The position numbers and the translations under genes are program-made. Below, one piece after another: positions 16,745 to 24,894 of a stretch of DNA of 64,000 nt. Every line of letters begins with the position of its first letter. Position 1 is the first letter of the stretch. This DNA comes from an uncultured bacterium. GTDB taxonomy: Bacteria; Bacillota; Clostridia; Oscillospirales; Oscillospiraceae. The stretch covers positions 31,422 through 95,421 of the forward strand of contig CAOKLO010000005.1 in the NCBI GenBank assembly GCA_948469375.1, read 5' to 3'. A model generated the notes under the pieces. That model was not told the DNA's origin. It made no database searches and saw nothing but the letters and a program-made list of their open reading frames with translations.

Positions 16745-18145
16745 ATGAACCATCAAGAACCCATCCGGGACGCCCGCGCCCTGGGCCTGCCCAAAATGCT
16801 GGTGCTGGGCCTCCAGCACATGTTTGCCATGTTCGGAGCCACGGTGCTGGTGCCCATCCTGGTGAACAACTACGGCCTGCCCCTGTCCATCCAGACCACT
16901 CTGTTTTTTGCCGGGATCGGCACCCTGTTTTTCCATGTTTGCACCCGCTTGAAGGTGCCCGCCTTTTTGGGCTCCTCCTTCGCCTTTCTGGGCGGCTTTG
17001 AGGCCGTGTCCAAGCTGGACTCCGGCAAGTACGCCGCCATGGAGGCGCCGGAAAAGCTGCAATACGCCTGCGGCGGCATGGTGGTGGCCGGCTTGCTGTA
17101 CGTCCTCCTGGCCGGGGTTATCAAGCTGGTAGGCGTGAAGAAGGTCATGCGCTTTCTGCCTCCGGTGGTCACCGGGCCTATCATTATCCTAATCGGCCTG
17201 AACCTGGCCCCCTCCGCCGTCAACAACGCCAAGACCTGCTGGTGGCTGGCCCTGGTGGCCATGGCCATCATTGTGGCGGCCAACATCTGGGGCAAGGGCA
17301 TGATTAAAATCATCCCTATCCTGCTGGGCGTGGTTGGCTCCTATGTGGTGGCTGTAATCGCCAACGCCTTTGGCGCCACCGCTTGGGATTACTCCTCCGC
17401 CGGCGCTTTGGGCCGCCTGGCAGTCCCCCTGATTGACTTCACCACCGTGGCTGCCGCCAGCCCCATTGGTCTCCAGCCCTTCTTAACTGACTTTGGCGGC
17501 TCCATCGCCAAGTTCGACCTGACCTCCATCCTGGTTATGGCTCCCATTGCCATCGCCGCCATGATGGAGCACATCGGGGATATGTCCGCCATTTCCGCCA
17601 CGGTGGGGGAGAACTTTATTGAGGACCCGGGCCTGCACCGGACGCTCATTGGCGACGGCGTGGCCACCGCGCTGTCCGCTGTTTTTGGAGGGCCCGCCAA
17701 CACCACCTACGGGGAGAACACGGGCGTGCTGGTGCTTTCCCGGGTGTACGACCCCAAGGTGATTCGGCTGGCGGCAATCTATGCTGTGGCGCTGTCCTTC
17801 AGCCCCATGTTTGCCGCCGTGGTCAACGCCATGCCCGCCGCCATCGTGGGCGGAGTGAGCTTTATTTTGTACGGCATGATTTCCGCCATCGGCGTGCGCA
17901 ACATCGTGGAGAACCGGGTGGATTTCACCAACTCCCGAAACCTCATCATTGCCGCCGTTATTCTGGTGTGCGGCCTGGGCTTCACCGGCGGGTTGACCTT
18001 TGAGGTGGGCGGCGCGTCCATCACCCTCACCGCCCTGGCCATTGCCGCCATTGCGGGCATCGCGCTCAACGCCGTCTTGCCGGGTAAGGATTACGAATTC
18101 GGCGTCAACGAATCGGGAGACCAGAACCGGGGCATTCACCACTAA
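16745..18145 (+). CDS. uraA: Uracil permease
   Basis: A 466-residue nucleobase:cation symporter (NCS2 family) with the signature ANTTYGENTGVLVLSRVYD that is typical of uracil rather than xanthine/urate permeases. Other family pieces are GLQHMFAMFGATVLVPILVN at the N-terminus and the acidic helix MEHIGDMSAIS carrying substrate-binding residues. About 14 membrane segments are expected. The ATG follows AAAGGAG; the open frame extends upstream through the attenuator but that part is not coding. Expression is probably set by the leader peptide-terminator region at 16595-16715. The gene ends at a strong bidirectional terminator. Confidence 0.95.
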   Translation: MNHQEPIRDARALGLPKMLVLGLQHMFAMFGATVLVPILVNNYGLPLSIQTTLFFAGIGTLFFHVCTRLKVPAFLGSSFAFLGGFEAVSKLDSGKYAAMEAPEKLQYACGGMVVAGLLYVLLAGVIKLVGVKKVMRFLPPVVTGPIIILIGLNLAPSAVNNAKTCWWLALVAMAIIVAANIWGKGMIKIIPILLGVVGSYVVAVIANAFGATAWDYSSAGALGRLAVPLIDFTTVAAASPIGLQPFLTDFGGSIAKFDLTSILVMAPIAIAAMMEHIGDMSAISATVGENFIEDPGLHRTLIGDGVATALSAVFGGPANTTYGENTGVLVLSRVYDPKVIRLAAIYAVALSFSPMFAAVVNAMPAAIVGGVSFILYGMISAIGVRNIVENRVDFTNSRNLIIAAVILVCGLGFTGGLTFEVGGASITLTALAIAAIAGIALNAVLPGKDYEFGVNESGDQNRGIHH

Positions 18146-18252
18146 GGGCCTTCCTTTTTTCTATGAAAAGAAAAAAGGGGAGCGAAAAAAACTTTGGTTT
18201 GTTACCGCCCGTGGCAACCCCATCAAGCTCCTGCTCGACAACCTTCCAAGGC

Positions 18253-18294
18253 AAAAAAGAAACCGCCCTGTATACACAGGACGGTTTCTTTTTT
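18253..18294. terminator. Intrinsic terminator of uraA
   Basis: A 19-base-pair stem (18253-18271 with 18276-18294, one G-U pair, loop ATAC) whose ends are A6 and T6, so it works in both directions. Confidence 0.9.
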
Positions 18295-18343
18295 ACAGAG
18301 GAGGGCTCACAGCAACAGCCTCGAACCGAACGGTCCGCCACGG

Positions 18344-18544
18344 AGGCGCAGAGCGATAGACCCACCCCGGTTCAGTAACTAGACACCGGCGGCAGCACAA
18401 CTGGAAGCAACTGCATCGAAAGCCGCACGCGCCGGAAGGGTCCACGCCCGTTTTCCGTATGGGGCGCCCCCGTAAGGGGGATGCATAGGGGGCCCCATAT
18501 GCGCTCTCTTTGGCTACCTTCTCTCACGCGAGAGAAAGTAACGC
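18344..18544. repeat. Dispersed intergenic palindromic repeat, copy 2
   Basis: About 200 bases related to 10130-10384. It shares CACCGGCGGCAGCACAA, GCGCCGGAA and GCGCTCTCTTTGG. The end hairpin is GCTACCTTCTCTC (18513-18525) against GAGAGAAAGTAAC (18530-18542). The central inverted repeat differs in sequence from copy 1 (TATGGGGC...GGGGCCCCATA region, 18458-18500) but holds the same position. It ends directly at the 3' end of the dipeptidase gene. Confidence 0.75.
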
Positions 18545-18545
18545 T

Positions 18546-19946
18546 CTATTCGCACATGTCGATGATAATATGCGCAAACAGCTTGGCGGACAGCATCAAG
18601 TCGCTGATCCGCACCCGCTCATCCGCGCTGTGGAGGTGGGAGTCAAAGCCGGGCAGAGAGCAGCCGAAGGCCACGCCGCCGGGGATGTCGTGGACATAGG
18701 TGCCGCCGCCGGTGGACAGGCATTCGCCCTTCAGGCCGGTGTACTCCTCATAGCGTTTCAGCAGGGTTTTGATGAAGGGGCTGTCGGCGGGGACGTGGTG
18801 GGGCGCACCCTGGGCGCCCTCAAAGGTAAAGCCCCGGCCCTCAAAGGCGGCGCGGGCCACGTTCAGGCAGTTTTCCTCGGTGGCGGACAGGCAGGTGCGG
18901 CTGTCGAAATAGCCCTCCAGCCCTGTCTCGGTAATCTCCAGCAGGGAGAAGGCCACGGTCAGCGGTCCGGTGACAGGCTCCTCCTGAGCGATGCCCAGGG
19001 CCCGGCCCTTGCAGTCCCCGTGGGGGAACAGGGCTTTCAAATCGTTCAGCGCGTCCTTGCAGCCGCCCTCCGCCAGGGGCAGGGCGCACAGCAGGGCAAT
19101 CAGACCCGTAATGGCGTTGTTGCCCTCCTCGGGCATGGCGGCGTGGGAGTTCTCCCCCTTGGCCTTGATGACGGTCAGGCCGCTTTCGTGGGCAAAGGTG
19201 AACTTGATGCCGGTGCGGGAGGTGATGTTCCGGGCCACGGGCTGAATGTCGTACATGGTCAGCCCCTCCACCGCCGCGGAGGCCTCGCCGGGCAGGATGT
19301 TCATGCGGATGCCGCCGTGGAGCCACTTCACCCGGGGCAGCGCCTCCTGAACGGGCCAGCTTTTGGAAAATGTGGGCCGGAGGCTGCCCTTCTCCGTGTT
19401 GATGACGGGATAGCCCGCGTCGGGGGAGAAGGTGGCGGGGGCGTAGGGATGGCGGGCGAAGTACCAGGCGATGTCTCCGGAGCCGCTTTCCTCATTGGTG
19501 CCCATGATGACCTTGCAGTTGCGCTTGAGGGGAACGCCCAGGTCCTTCACCGCCTTCATGGCCAGCAGGGAGGCGGCCACAGGGCCCTTGTCGTCGTCGG
19601 CGCCCCGGCCGTACAGCAGGCCGTCGATCAGCTTGGGGGAATAGGGCTGGGTCACGGTCCAGCCCTCGCCGGGAAATACCACGTCCAGGTGCCCCAGGAT
19701 GTGCAGGGCGTCCTCGCCGCCGTTCAGGTCGGCGGTGCCCACGTAGCCCTCGTGGTTTTTCGCCGTCAGGCCCCACTCCTCGGCAATGGCCAGAGCTTCC
19801 TTTAGGGCAGCGGCGGGGCCGGGTCCGAAGGGAGCGCCGGGAACGGGCCGGCCCTCGGTGCTGTCGATGGCCACCAGGCGGCTGACCGCCTCCACCAGCA
19901 GCTTTTCCTTATCGGCAAAATAGGCTTCAATCTGTTCTTTTATCAT
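18546..19946 (-). CDS. pepV: M20 family dipeptidase (Sapep/PepV-like)
   Basis: A 466-residue metallopeptidase of the PepV/Sapep group, which cleaves dipeptides in the cytoplasm. Metal-binding motifs are ILGHLDVVFPGEGW (first histidine and aspartate), YGRGADDDKGP (bridging aspartate) and GTNEESGSGD (general-base glutamate pair). The C-terminal ligand histidine lies in GFDSHLHSADERV. Length fits the group. The ATG at 19946 is preceded by GGGAG; ten further codons upstream are unlikely to be used. It has its own promoter (19991-20019), and its 3' end abuts the palindromic repeat, whose hairpin may protect or terminate the mRNA. Confidence 0.93.
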   Translation of the reverse strand: MIKEQIEAYFADKEKLLVEAVSRLVAIDSTEGRPVPGAPFGPGPAAALKEALAIAEEWGLTAKNHEGYVGTADLNGGEDALHILGHLDVVFPGEGWTVTQPYSPKLIDGLLYGRGADDDKGPVAASLLAMKAVKDLGVPLKRNCKVIMGTNEESGSGDIAWYFARHPYAPATFSPDAGYPVINTEKGSLRPTFSKSWPVQEALPRVKWLHGGIRMNILPGEASAAVEGLTMYDIQPVARNITSRTGIKFTFAHESGLTVIKAKGENSHAAMPEEGNNAITGLIALLCALPLAEGGCKDALNDLKALFPHGDCKGRALGIAQEEPVTGPLTVAFSLLEITETGLEGYFDSRTCLSATEENCLNVARAAFEGRGFTFEGAQGAPHHVPADSPFIKTLLKRYEEYTGLKGECLSTGGGTYVHDIPGGVAFGCSLPGFDSHLHSADERVRISDLMLSAKLFAHIIIDMCE

Positions 19947-19990
19947 ATGTAACACTCCCTGCGGCCCTGCCGCCAATTTGATTGGAATTT

Positions 19991-20019
19991 ATTTTATCTC
20001 TTTTTCCTGTCAATTACAA
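19991..20019 (-). promoter_or_regulatory. Promoter of the dipeptidase gene
   Basis: Minus-strand TTGTAA, a 17-base spacer and TAAAAT. Confidence 0.55.
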
Positions 20020-20029
20020 GGGGAATATG

Positions 20030-20329
20030 TCATTCCAGCCCTTCTGCAATGATGGCCCGGCTGTCCACGCTGCCGGTCCGTTTTGACAGGATGGCTTGAT
20101 AGGCCTCGGAGGAAAAACAGGCGTCCAGCTGCTCTCTGGAATCAAACCTAATGACGATCACCCGGCCGGGAGTCCGTTTGCCGTCCAGGCTGTGCAGGTT
20201 TTCCGTCCGAACCAGATACCTGCCGCCGTGGCGCTCTACGATCGGCTTCACCTGCCGGATATATTCGTCATAGGCTCCGCGCCCCTTTTGCGCGTCAAAA
20301 TACGTATCCACAATAAAATACCAGGACAT
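20030..20329 (-). CDS. DUF1330 family protein
   Basis: A 99-residue dimeric alpha/beta-barrel type protein of the DUF1330 family. It has the characteristic YFIVDTYFDAQKGRGAYDEY start, GGRYLVRTENLHSLDG centre and RVIVIRFDSREQLDACFSS strand-helix. These small ferredoxin-like fold proteins have no established function. It lies 21 bases after a YheO-like regulator on the same strand, so both may be cotranscribed from the promoter at 21063-21091. It is the only gene in that possible regulatory unit, which makes it a candidate target. Confidence 0.85.
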   Translation of the reverse strand: MSWYFIVDTYFDAQKGRGAYDEYIRQVKPIVERHGGRYLVRTENLHSLDGKRTPGRVIVIRFDSREQLDACFSSEAYQAILSKRTGSVDSRAIIAEGLE

Positions 20330-20350
20330 AAAGCCTCCCCTCCTCCTTCC

Positions 20351-20986
20351 CTACTCCGCCTTGCCCTCGCCCACTTCCTCCAGGTACTTGTAAATGGTGT
20401 ACCGGGACACTCCCAGCCGTCCGGCCACATAGGGCACCGACTTGCGGTAGGAGAAGGCGCTGCGCTCCCGCAGCAGGGCCACCACCTTCAGCCGGTCCGC
20501 CTTGTTCAGGGCCTCCAGGGGCTTGCCCAGGGCGGCCACGCACTGGTCGAACAGGTCGGCCAGCTGACGGGAATCACCCGGCTGCCACAGCGCGGAGCGC
20601 AGGTCGGACTGGGCGCTCATCAGGTCCTCCAAAATGCGGTTGGCGAACACCAGGGAGGTGTAATCGAAGTTGATGCCCAAGGCCAGGTTGTAATCCGCCC
20701 CGATCATGTGGAAGGTGGAGGATTTGGTCTGCCGTCCGTCAGGGGTGGTGGCGGCCAGATTCACCTGGTCGGTGGTGGCCGCCTGCTCGTCCAGCTCCAG
20801 GCCGATGCCCATGATGTCCATGGTGGAGCCCACCTCCCGGCCGGACACATGGCTGTTGTAAATGGACAAAATGGGGTGGGTGGGCACGCCCATGTCGTGG
20901 ACCAGGGTCTCGCAGGTGGAGCCGAACATCTCGGCAATGCCCCGGGCGGTGCGGTCCAGGAATTCAAAGGCTTCATCTCTTGTCAA
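20351..20986 (-). CDS. YheO-like PAS/HTH transcriptional regulator
   Basis: A 211-residue regulator with an N-terminal YheO-type PAS-like domain (FGSTCETLVHDMGVPTHPIL, GLELDEQAATTDQVN, NLALGINFDYTS) and a C-terminal helix-turn-helix (YVAGRLGVSRYTIYKYLEEV). The best start is a TTG preceded by AAGGAG; the open frame continues upstream to 21091 but over the promoter. It lies divergent from a YerC/TrpR-like gene and upstream of a DUF1330 gene. The ligand and targets of this family are mostly unknown. A palindrome in its own promoter could be an autoregulatory site. Confidence 0.87.
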   Translation of the reverse strand: MTRDEAFEFLDRTARGIAEMFGSTCETLVHDMGVPTHPILSIYNSHVSGREVGSTMDIMGIGLELDEQAATTDQVNLAATTPDGRQTKSSTFHMIGADYNLALGINFDYTSLVFANRILEDLMSAQSDLRSALWQPGDSRQLADLFDQCVAALGKPLEALNKADRLKVVALLRERSAFSYRKSVPYVAGRLGVSRYTIYKYLEEVGEGKAE

Positions 20987-21062
20987 CGCAGGCGTCTCCT
21001 TCCAGCAAAAGGGCCCTGGGGTTCCAGGGCGCAAAGGACCGTTTTTGATACAAGTATATCTT

Positions 21063-21091
21063 ATTATAGCTGATTTCCCGGGAAATAACAA
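21063..21091 (-). promoter_or_regulatory. Promoter of the YheO-like regulator with a palindrome in the spacer
   Basis: Minus-strand TTGTTA, a 17-base spacer and TATAAT. A perfect 14-base palindrome ATTTCCCGGGAAAT (21073-21086) fills most of the spacer, a position suited to a repressor operator. Confidence 0.6.
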
Positions 21092-21147
21092 GCCCTGGGC
21101 CGTGCGGAGGGTGCATGAAATAGCTCAGAGCAGGCTTAAAATTGTTG

Positions 21148-21176
21148 TTTACTTTAGCTCTTTTATCTGCTAAAAT
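21148..21176 (+). promoter_or_regulatory. Promoter of the YerC/TrpR-like gene
   Basis: TTTACT, a 17-base spacer and TAAAAT, about 33 bases before the start codon. Confidence 0.55.
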
Positions 21177-21208
21177 AGAAAAAACACCGGGGGACAGGAG
21201 GAGATTTG

Positions 21209-21508
21209 ATGCCAAAGACCACCAGAAAAGAGCGGAGCATGGCTCTTTATGAGAGCATTCTGGAGCTGAACAGCATGGAGGAGTGCATCGCCTTTTTCGA
21301 CGATCTGTGTACCGTGGGCGAACTGCGGGCCATGGAGCAGCGGTATGATGTGGCGCTGCTGCTGGACGACGGGCTGGTGTACACCGAGATTTTGGAGAAA
21401 ACCGGGGCCAGCTCGGCCACCATCAGCCGGGTGAACCGTATTTTTTCCTTTGGCGCAGGGGGCTTCCGGGAGATGATCCGGCGCAGGAAAAACAAGACGC
21501 AGGAGTAA
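21209..21508 (+). CDS. YerC/YecD family TrpR-like DNA-binding protein
   Basis: A 99-residue protein of the TrpR superfamily (YerC/YecD group). It has MEECIAFFDDLCTVGELRAM and the helix-turn-helix YTEILEKTGASSATISRVNR. The ATG follows AGGAGGA; a TTG three bases upstream is less likely. The family occurs in Firmicutes as a small putative repressor without the tryptophan-binding role of enterobacterial TrpR. Targets are unknown. The gene is single, divergent from the YheO-like regulator and ends in a terminator. Confidence 0.9.
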   Translation: MPKTTRKERSMALYESILELNSMEECIAFFDDLCTVGELRAMEQRYDVALLLDDGLVYTEILEKTGASSATISRVNRIFSFGAGGFREMIRRRKNKTQE

Positions 21509-21546
21509 GCAAAAGCACGCCCTCCATTTGGCGGGCGTGCTTTTGC
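21509..21546. terminator. Bidirectional intrinsic terminator
   Basis: GCAAAAGCACGCCC (21509-21522) pairs with GGGCGTGCTTTTGC (21533-21546). It ends the YerC gene and, in the other direction, the corrinoid-type ABC operon. Confidence 0.85.
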
Positions 21547-21575
21547 GCTACGCAGCGCAGGCGGACGGTTTGCCG

Positions 21576-22682
21576 TTATTCCCCCGCCCGCTCCAGCTTC
21601 CCGGCCGCCTGGGCCAGCTGCTGGAGGCGGCGGTTTTTTTCGTTCATCTCTCCGAACCGGGTGAGCGGGCACAGGACCCGTTGACAGTGCTCCATGAGGG
21701 AGGCCGCCCTTTGAAACGCCTCCTCCCCGATGGGCTGAAAGGGCTGCTCTGCAACGGTCTCCACAGCCAGCGCCCGGGCCACCGGATAGTCCAGGTCGTT
21801 TTCCCCCAGCACGCCGGCGGCAAAGGGGATCCCCTGCCGCTGGAGACGGCGGTAGACCGGAACGCCCTCTCCCCCGCCGCCGATGACGAACACCTCCAGC
21901 GCGCCGGAAACCGCCTCCAGCTCCAGTGACCCGAACAGGGCGTTGTAGCTGCCCCGGGAGGCGCCGTAAAGCCCGGCAATGTAATCGGCGGTAAAGATAT
22001 CCTCCGGCGGGCCCTGCCGGGCGATGGAGTCCCCTTGGACACACACCACCCAATCGCTGATTTTCTGGGCCAGGTCCAGCTCATGGAGGGACATAACCAC
22101 CGCCAAATTCCGCGAGCGGACCATGTCCTTCAAAATGGCCAGCAGCTCCAGCTTGTGGCGGATGTCCAAAAAGGAGGTGGGCTCGTCCAGCACCAGCACC
22201 TCCGGCTCCTGGTTCAGCGCCCGGGCCAGTAGCACCCGCTGGCGCTGGCCGTCGCTGATCTGGGTAAAATCCCGGTCCGCCAGGTCGGCGGCGTGGACCA
22301 GCTCCAAGCTGCGGGCGGTTTTTTCCTTGTCCTCCTTGGACAGGATGCCCAGCCGCCCCGTATAGGGATAGCGCCCGGTGGCCGCCACATCGAAGCAGGT
22401 CATCAGCTCCGGGCGGAGGTGGGCGGTCATGAGCACGCTCAGCCTTTGGGCCACGTCCCGTTCCCCCAGCGCCGCCATGTCCCGGCCGTCCAGGTATACC
22501 GCGCCGCCGGTGAGGGGGAGCTGCCGGATGAGGCTCTTCAAAATGGTGGACTTCCCCGCCCCGTTGGGGCCGATCAGCGTCATGATCTCCCCCCGGCGCA
22601 GGGTCAGCTCAATGCCGCCGATCAGCGTTTTGCGGTTGTAGCCCACGGACAGGTCCCGGGTGTGCAGACAGGCAGTGCTCAT
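21576..22682 (-). CDS. Iron/cobalamin-type ABC transporter ATP-binding protein with C-terminal extension
   Basis: A 368-residue FepC/BtuD-type ATPase: Walker A GPNGAGKST, signature SDGQRQR in place of LSGGQ, Walker B VLVLDEPTSFLD, and switch histidine MSLHELDLA. After the normal end of the domain (about residue 250) comes an extra region of about 115 residues. It starts ALEVFVIGGGGEGVPVYRRL and looks like a small Rossmann-type or regulatory domain. Similar extensions occur in some clostridial metal or corrinoid importers; their function is unknown to me. It is the last gene of the riboswitch-controlled operon, and its start overlaps the permease stop (ATGA). Confidence 0.92.
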   Translation of the reverse strand: MSTACLHTRDLSVGYNRKTLIGGIELTLRRGEIMTLIGPNGAGKSTILKSLIRQLPLTGGAVYLDGRDMAALGERDVAQRLSVLMTAHLRPELMTCFDVAATGRYPYTGRLGILSKEDKEKTARSLELVHAADLADRDFTQISDGQRQRVLLARALNQEPEVLVLDEPTSFLDIRHKLELLAILKDMVRSRNLAVVMSLHELDLAQKISDWVVCVQGDSIARQGPPEDIFTADYIAGLYGASRGSYNALFGSLELEAVSGALEVFVIGGGGEGVPVYRRLQRQGIPFAAGVLGENDLDYPVARALAVETVAEQPFQPIGEEAFQRAASLMEHCQRVLCPLTRFGEMNEKNRRLQQLAQAAGKLERAGE

Positions 22683-23686
22683 GCGTCTCCTCCTCTTCCG
22701 CCCCGCCGAGAGGCCATCAGGTACAGCACGATGGGTGCGCCGAACACGGCGGTCACCGAGCTGATGCTCATATCCCGGGGGGCGAAGGCGGTGCGGGCGA
22801 TGAGGTCGCAGAACAGGCAGAAGGCCGCGCCCCCCAGAAAGCCGGCGGGGATCATGATGATGGGCTTGGCGGTTTTGAACAGTCCCTTCACCAGGTGGGG
22901 CACCGCGATGCCCACAAAGGAGATGGGCCCGGCGAAGGCCGTCACCGTGGCGGACAGCAGGCTGGACAGCAGGATCAGCTCCACCCGGAACAGCTTGATG
23001 TTCACCCCCATGCTTTGGGCGTAGACCTCCCCCAGCTGATAGGCGCTGATGGGCTTGGACAGCAGGAAGGTGAGTACAAGGGCGATTCCCACCACCCAGG
23101 CCATCAAAATCACGTTATCCCAGGAGGTGCCGGAGAAGCTGCCCAAGGACCAGTTGTGGAGGTTGACAATGTTGGAGTCGTCGGCAAAGGTGACCACAAA
23201 ATCGGTGATGGCCGAGCAGATGTAGCCGATCATCACGCCGCTGACCACCAGCATACTCATCTGCCGCACCCGCCGGGCCAGCAGCAGGATAAAGCCCATG
23301 GAGACCATGGATCCCACAAAGGCCCCGGCGATCAGCGTCATGGAGCTGATAACGACGCCGTGGCTGAGGCAGGCCACCATGACCAGGGACACCGTCAGCT
23401 TGGCGCCCGAGGAGATGCCCAGCACAAAGGGTCCGGCGATGGGGTTGGCGAAAAAGGTCTGGAGCAGAAAGCCGGACACCGACAGCGCCCCGCCCAAAAT
23501 GGCCGCGGCCAGCACCCGGGGCAATCGGATGGTCCAGATGATGCCCGTCTTGTTCCAAAAAGAATCGGCGATTTCCGACAGGGTAAAGTCTACGCTGCCC
23601 GCGCCGACGTTCCAGAGCAGCAGCGCCGCCGCCAGCGCAGCCAGAAGCGCGAAGCCGCCCGCATAGCGCAGCCGGTTGTTTTCCAT
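22679..23686 (-). CDS. FecCD-family ABC transporter permease
   Basis: A 335-residue permease of the BtuC/FhuB/FecCD type with about ten membrane segments. Typical stretches are LPRVLAAAILGGALSVSGF, FANPIAGPFVLGISSGAKL and the C-terminal GPISFVGIAVPHLVKGLF. It moves siderophores, haem, cobalamin or related corrinoids. It lies 16 bases after the binding-protein gene and overlaps the ATPase gene by four bases, so a homodimer is expected. The riboswitch at the head of the operon favours a corrinoid or cobalt-linked substrate. Confidence 0.94.
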   Translation of the reverse strand: MENNRLRYAGGFALLAALAAALLLWNVGAGSVDFTLSEIADSFWNKTGIIWTIRLPRVLAAAILGGALSVSGFLLQTFFANPIAGPFVLGISSGAKLTVSLVMVACLSHGVVISSMTLIAGAFVGSMVSMGFILLLARRVRQMSMLVVSGVMIGYICSAITDFVVTFADDSNIVNLHNWSLGSFSGTSWDNVILMAWVVGIALVLTFLLSKPISAYQLGEVYAQSMGVNIKLFRVELILLSSLLSATVTAFAGPISFVGIAVPHLVKGLFKTAKPIIMIPAGFLGGAAFCLFCDLIARTAFAPRDMSISSVTAVFGAPIVLYLMASRRGGRGGDA

Positions 23687-23702
23687 GGTCCTCTCTCCCC
23701 CG

Positions 23703-24884
23703 TCAGGTCAGCCGGTACAGGTAGGCCAGCGACCCGTCCGCCTTTTTTTCCTCCGTCAGAATGTGGTGGATGTCCAGGATCATGCGGCCCACGGACTGGG
23801 ATTCCTGAAACATGCTCTTTCCGGTGCACCACACGTTTCCCTCCTGGACTGCCTTGAAATCCGCCAGCGGCGCACTTTTGGCGATGAGCTGCTCGATGGT
23901 CTGCAAATCCGCCTCAATGGTGCTGTTGTAGATCAAAATATCCGCGTCGATGGCCTCGTGGTAGAAGGTCTCCATCTGGATGTTCATGGTGGACAGGGCG
24001 TTTTCCTCCTCCGACAGCCCCTGGGGCACGTATACGCCGCCCGCCAGATCGATGGCCTTGGCGATGTAGTCCCCCGCCTTGCGCACCGTCACCGAGCCGT
24101 TGGAGGTGACGGAAAAGAAGGCCACGGTCTTTCCGGTGCCCTCCTGGGCCAGCACGGGCTCCAGCTTTTCCAGCTGGTCGGTATAATAGGCCTCGGCCGC
24201 CTCCTCCTGGTTCAGCAGGGCCCCGTACAGCTTGACCCACTCCATCCGGCCCAGGGGATGGCCCTCATAGCTGGAGCGCTCTACCAGCACCGGGATGCCC
24301 AGCCGCTCCAGCTGCTCCTTGACCTCCGGGTTGTGATAGATCATGGTGGACTCCAGGGCCAGGTCGCAGCCCTTAGACTGGATCAGCTCATAGTCCGGGG
24401 CGCTGTATTTTCCGGCATAGATCATCCGGCCCTGCTCCATGGCCTCCTTGACCTCGGGGAGATACCAGCCCGATTCCTGGGTGCCCACCATTGTGACGGC
24501 GTCCATGGCGTCCAGCTGGCGGAAGCAGTCCATGGCGGCGGTGGCTTGGAGGTAGATGTTGTCCAGGGGCTGGTACAGGACGGTGACCTCCTCCGGTATA
24601 TCCAGGAAGGGCAGGCCGTCTGCGCCCTCGGGCACCACCAGGTAGACATTCTGGTCAATAGTGACGCGCTTAAAGTTCCCGGCGTAGTCCACGGTGAACA
24701 TCTGGGCATAGTCCAGCTTCATGTGCTGATCCCAGTCCACGTCGTTCCAGCTCGTGATTGCGGGGTCGGCCCCCTGTGAGGGCTCCTCCGGGGGCGGGAC
24801 CGATGTCTGGGCCCCGCCGGGTGTGCAGGCGCATAAAACCAGCGCCAGCGCCAGCAGGGCGAGAAAAAGCTTCCAATACTTCAT
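23703..24884 (-). CDS. ABC transporter substrate-binding lipoprotein (BtuF/FecB-like)
   Basis: A 393-residue class III (helical backbone) binding protein. It has a lipoprotein signal (lipobox LVLCAC), a short Pro/Glu-rich linker, and the periplasmic-binding fold typical of Fe-siderophore, haem or cobalamin binding (ERSSYEGHPLGRMEWVKLYG in the hinge helix). The start at 24884 follows AAGGTG; two further in-frame starts lie up to 9 bases upstream. It is 10 bases after the small lipoprotein gene. The ligand is not set by sequence; corrinoid or a precursor tetrapyrrole is inferred from operon context. Confidence 0.92.
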   Translation of the reverse strand: MKYWKLFLALLALALVLCACTPGGAQTSVPPPEEPSQGADPAITSWNDVDWDQHMKLDYAQMFTVDYAGNFKRVTIDQNVYLVVPEGADGLPFLDIPEEVTVLYQPLDNIYLQATAAMDCFRQLDAMDAVTMVGTQESGWYLPEVKEAMEQGRMIYAGKYSAPDYELIQSKGCDLALESTMIYHNPEVKEQLERLGIPVLVERSSYEGHPLGRMEWVKLYGALLNQEEAAEAYYTDQLEKLEPVLAQEGTGKTVAFFSVTSNGSVTVRKAGDYIAKAIDLAGGVYVPQGLSEEENALSTMNIQMETFYHEAIDADILIYNSTIEADLQTIEQLIAKSAPLADFKAVQEGNVWCTGKSMFQESQSVGRMILDIHHILTEEKKADGSLAYLYRLT

Positions 24885-24894
24885 AAGCATCACC

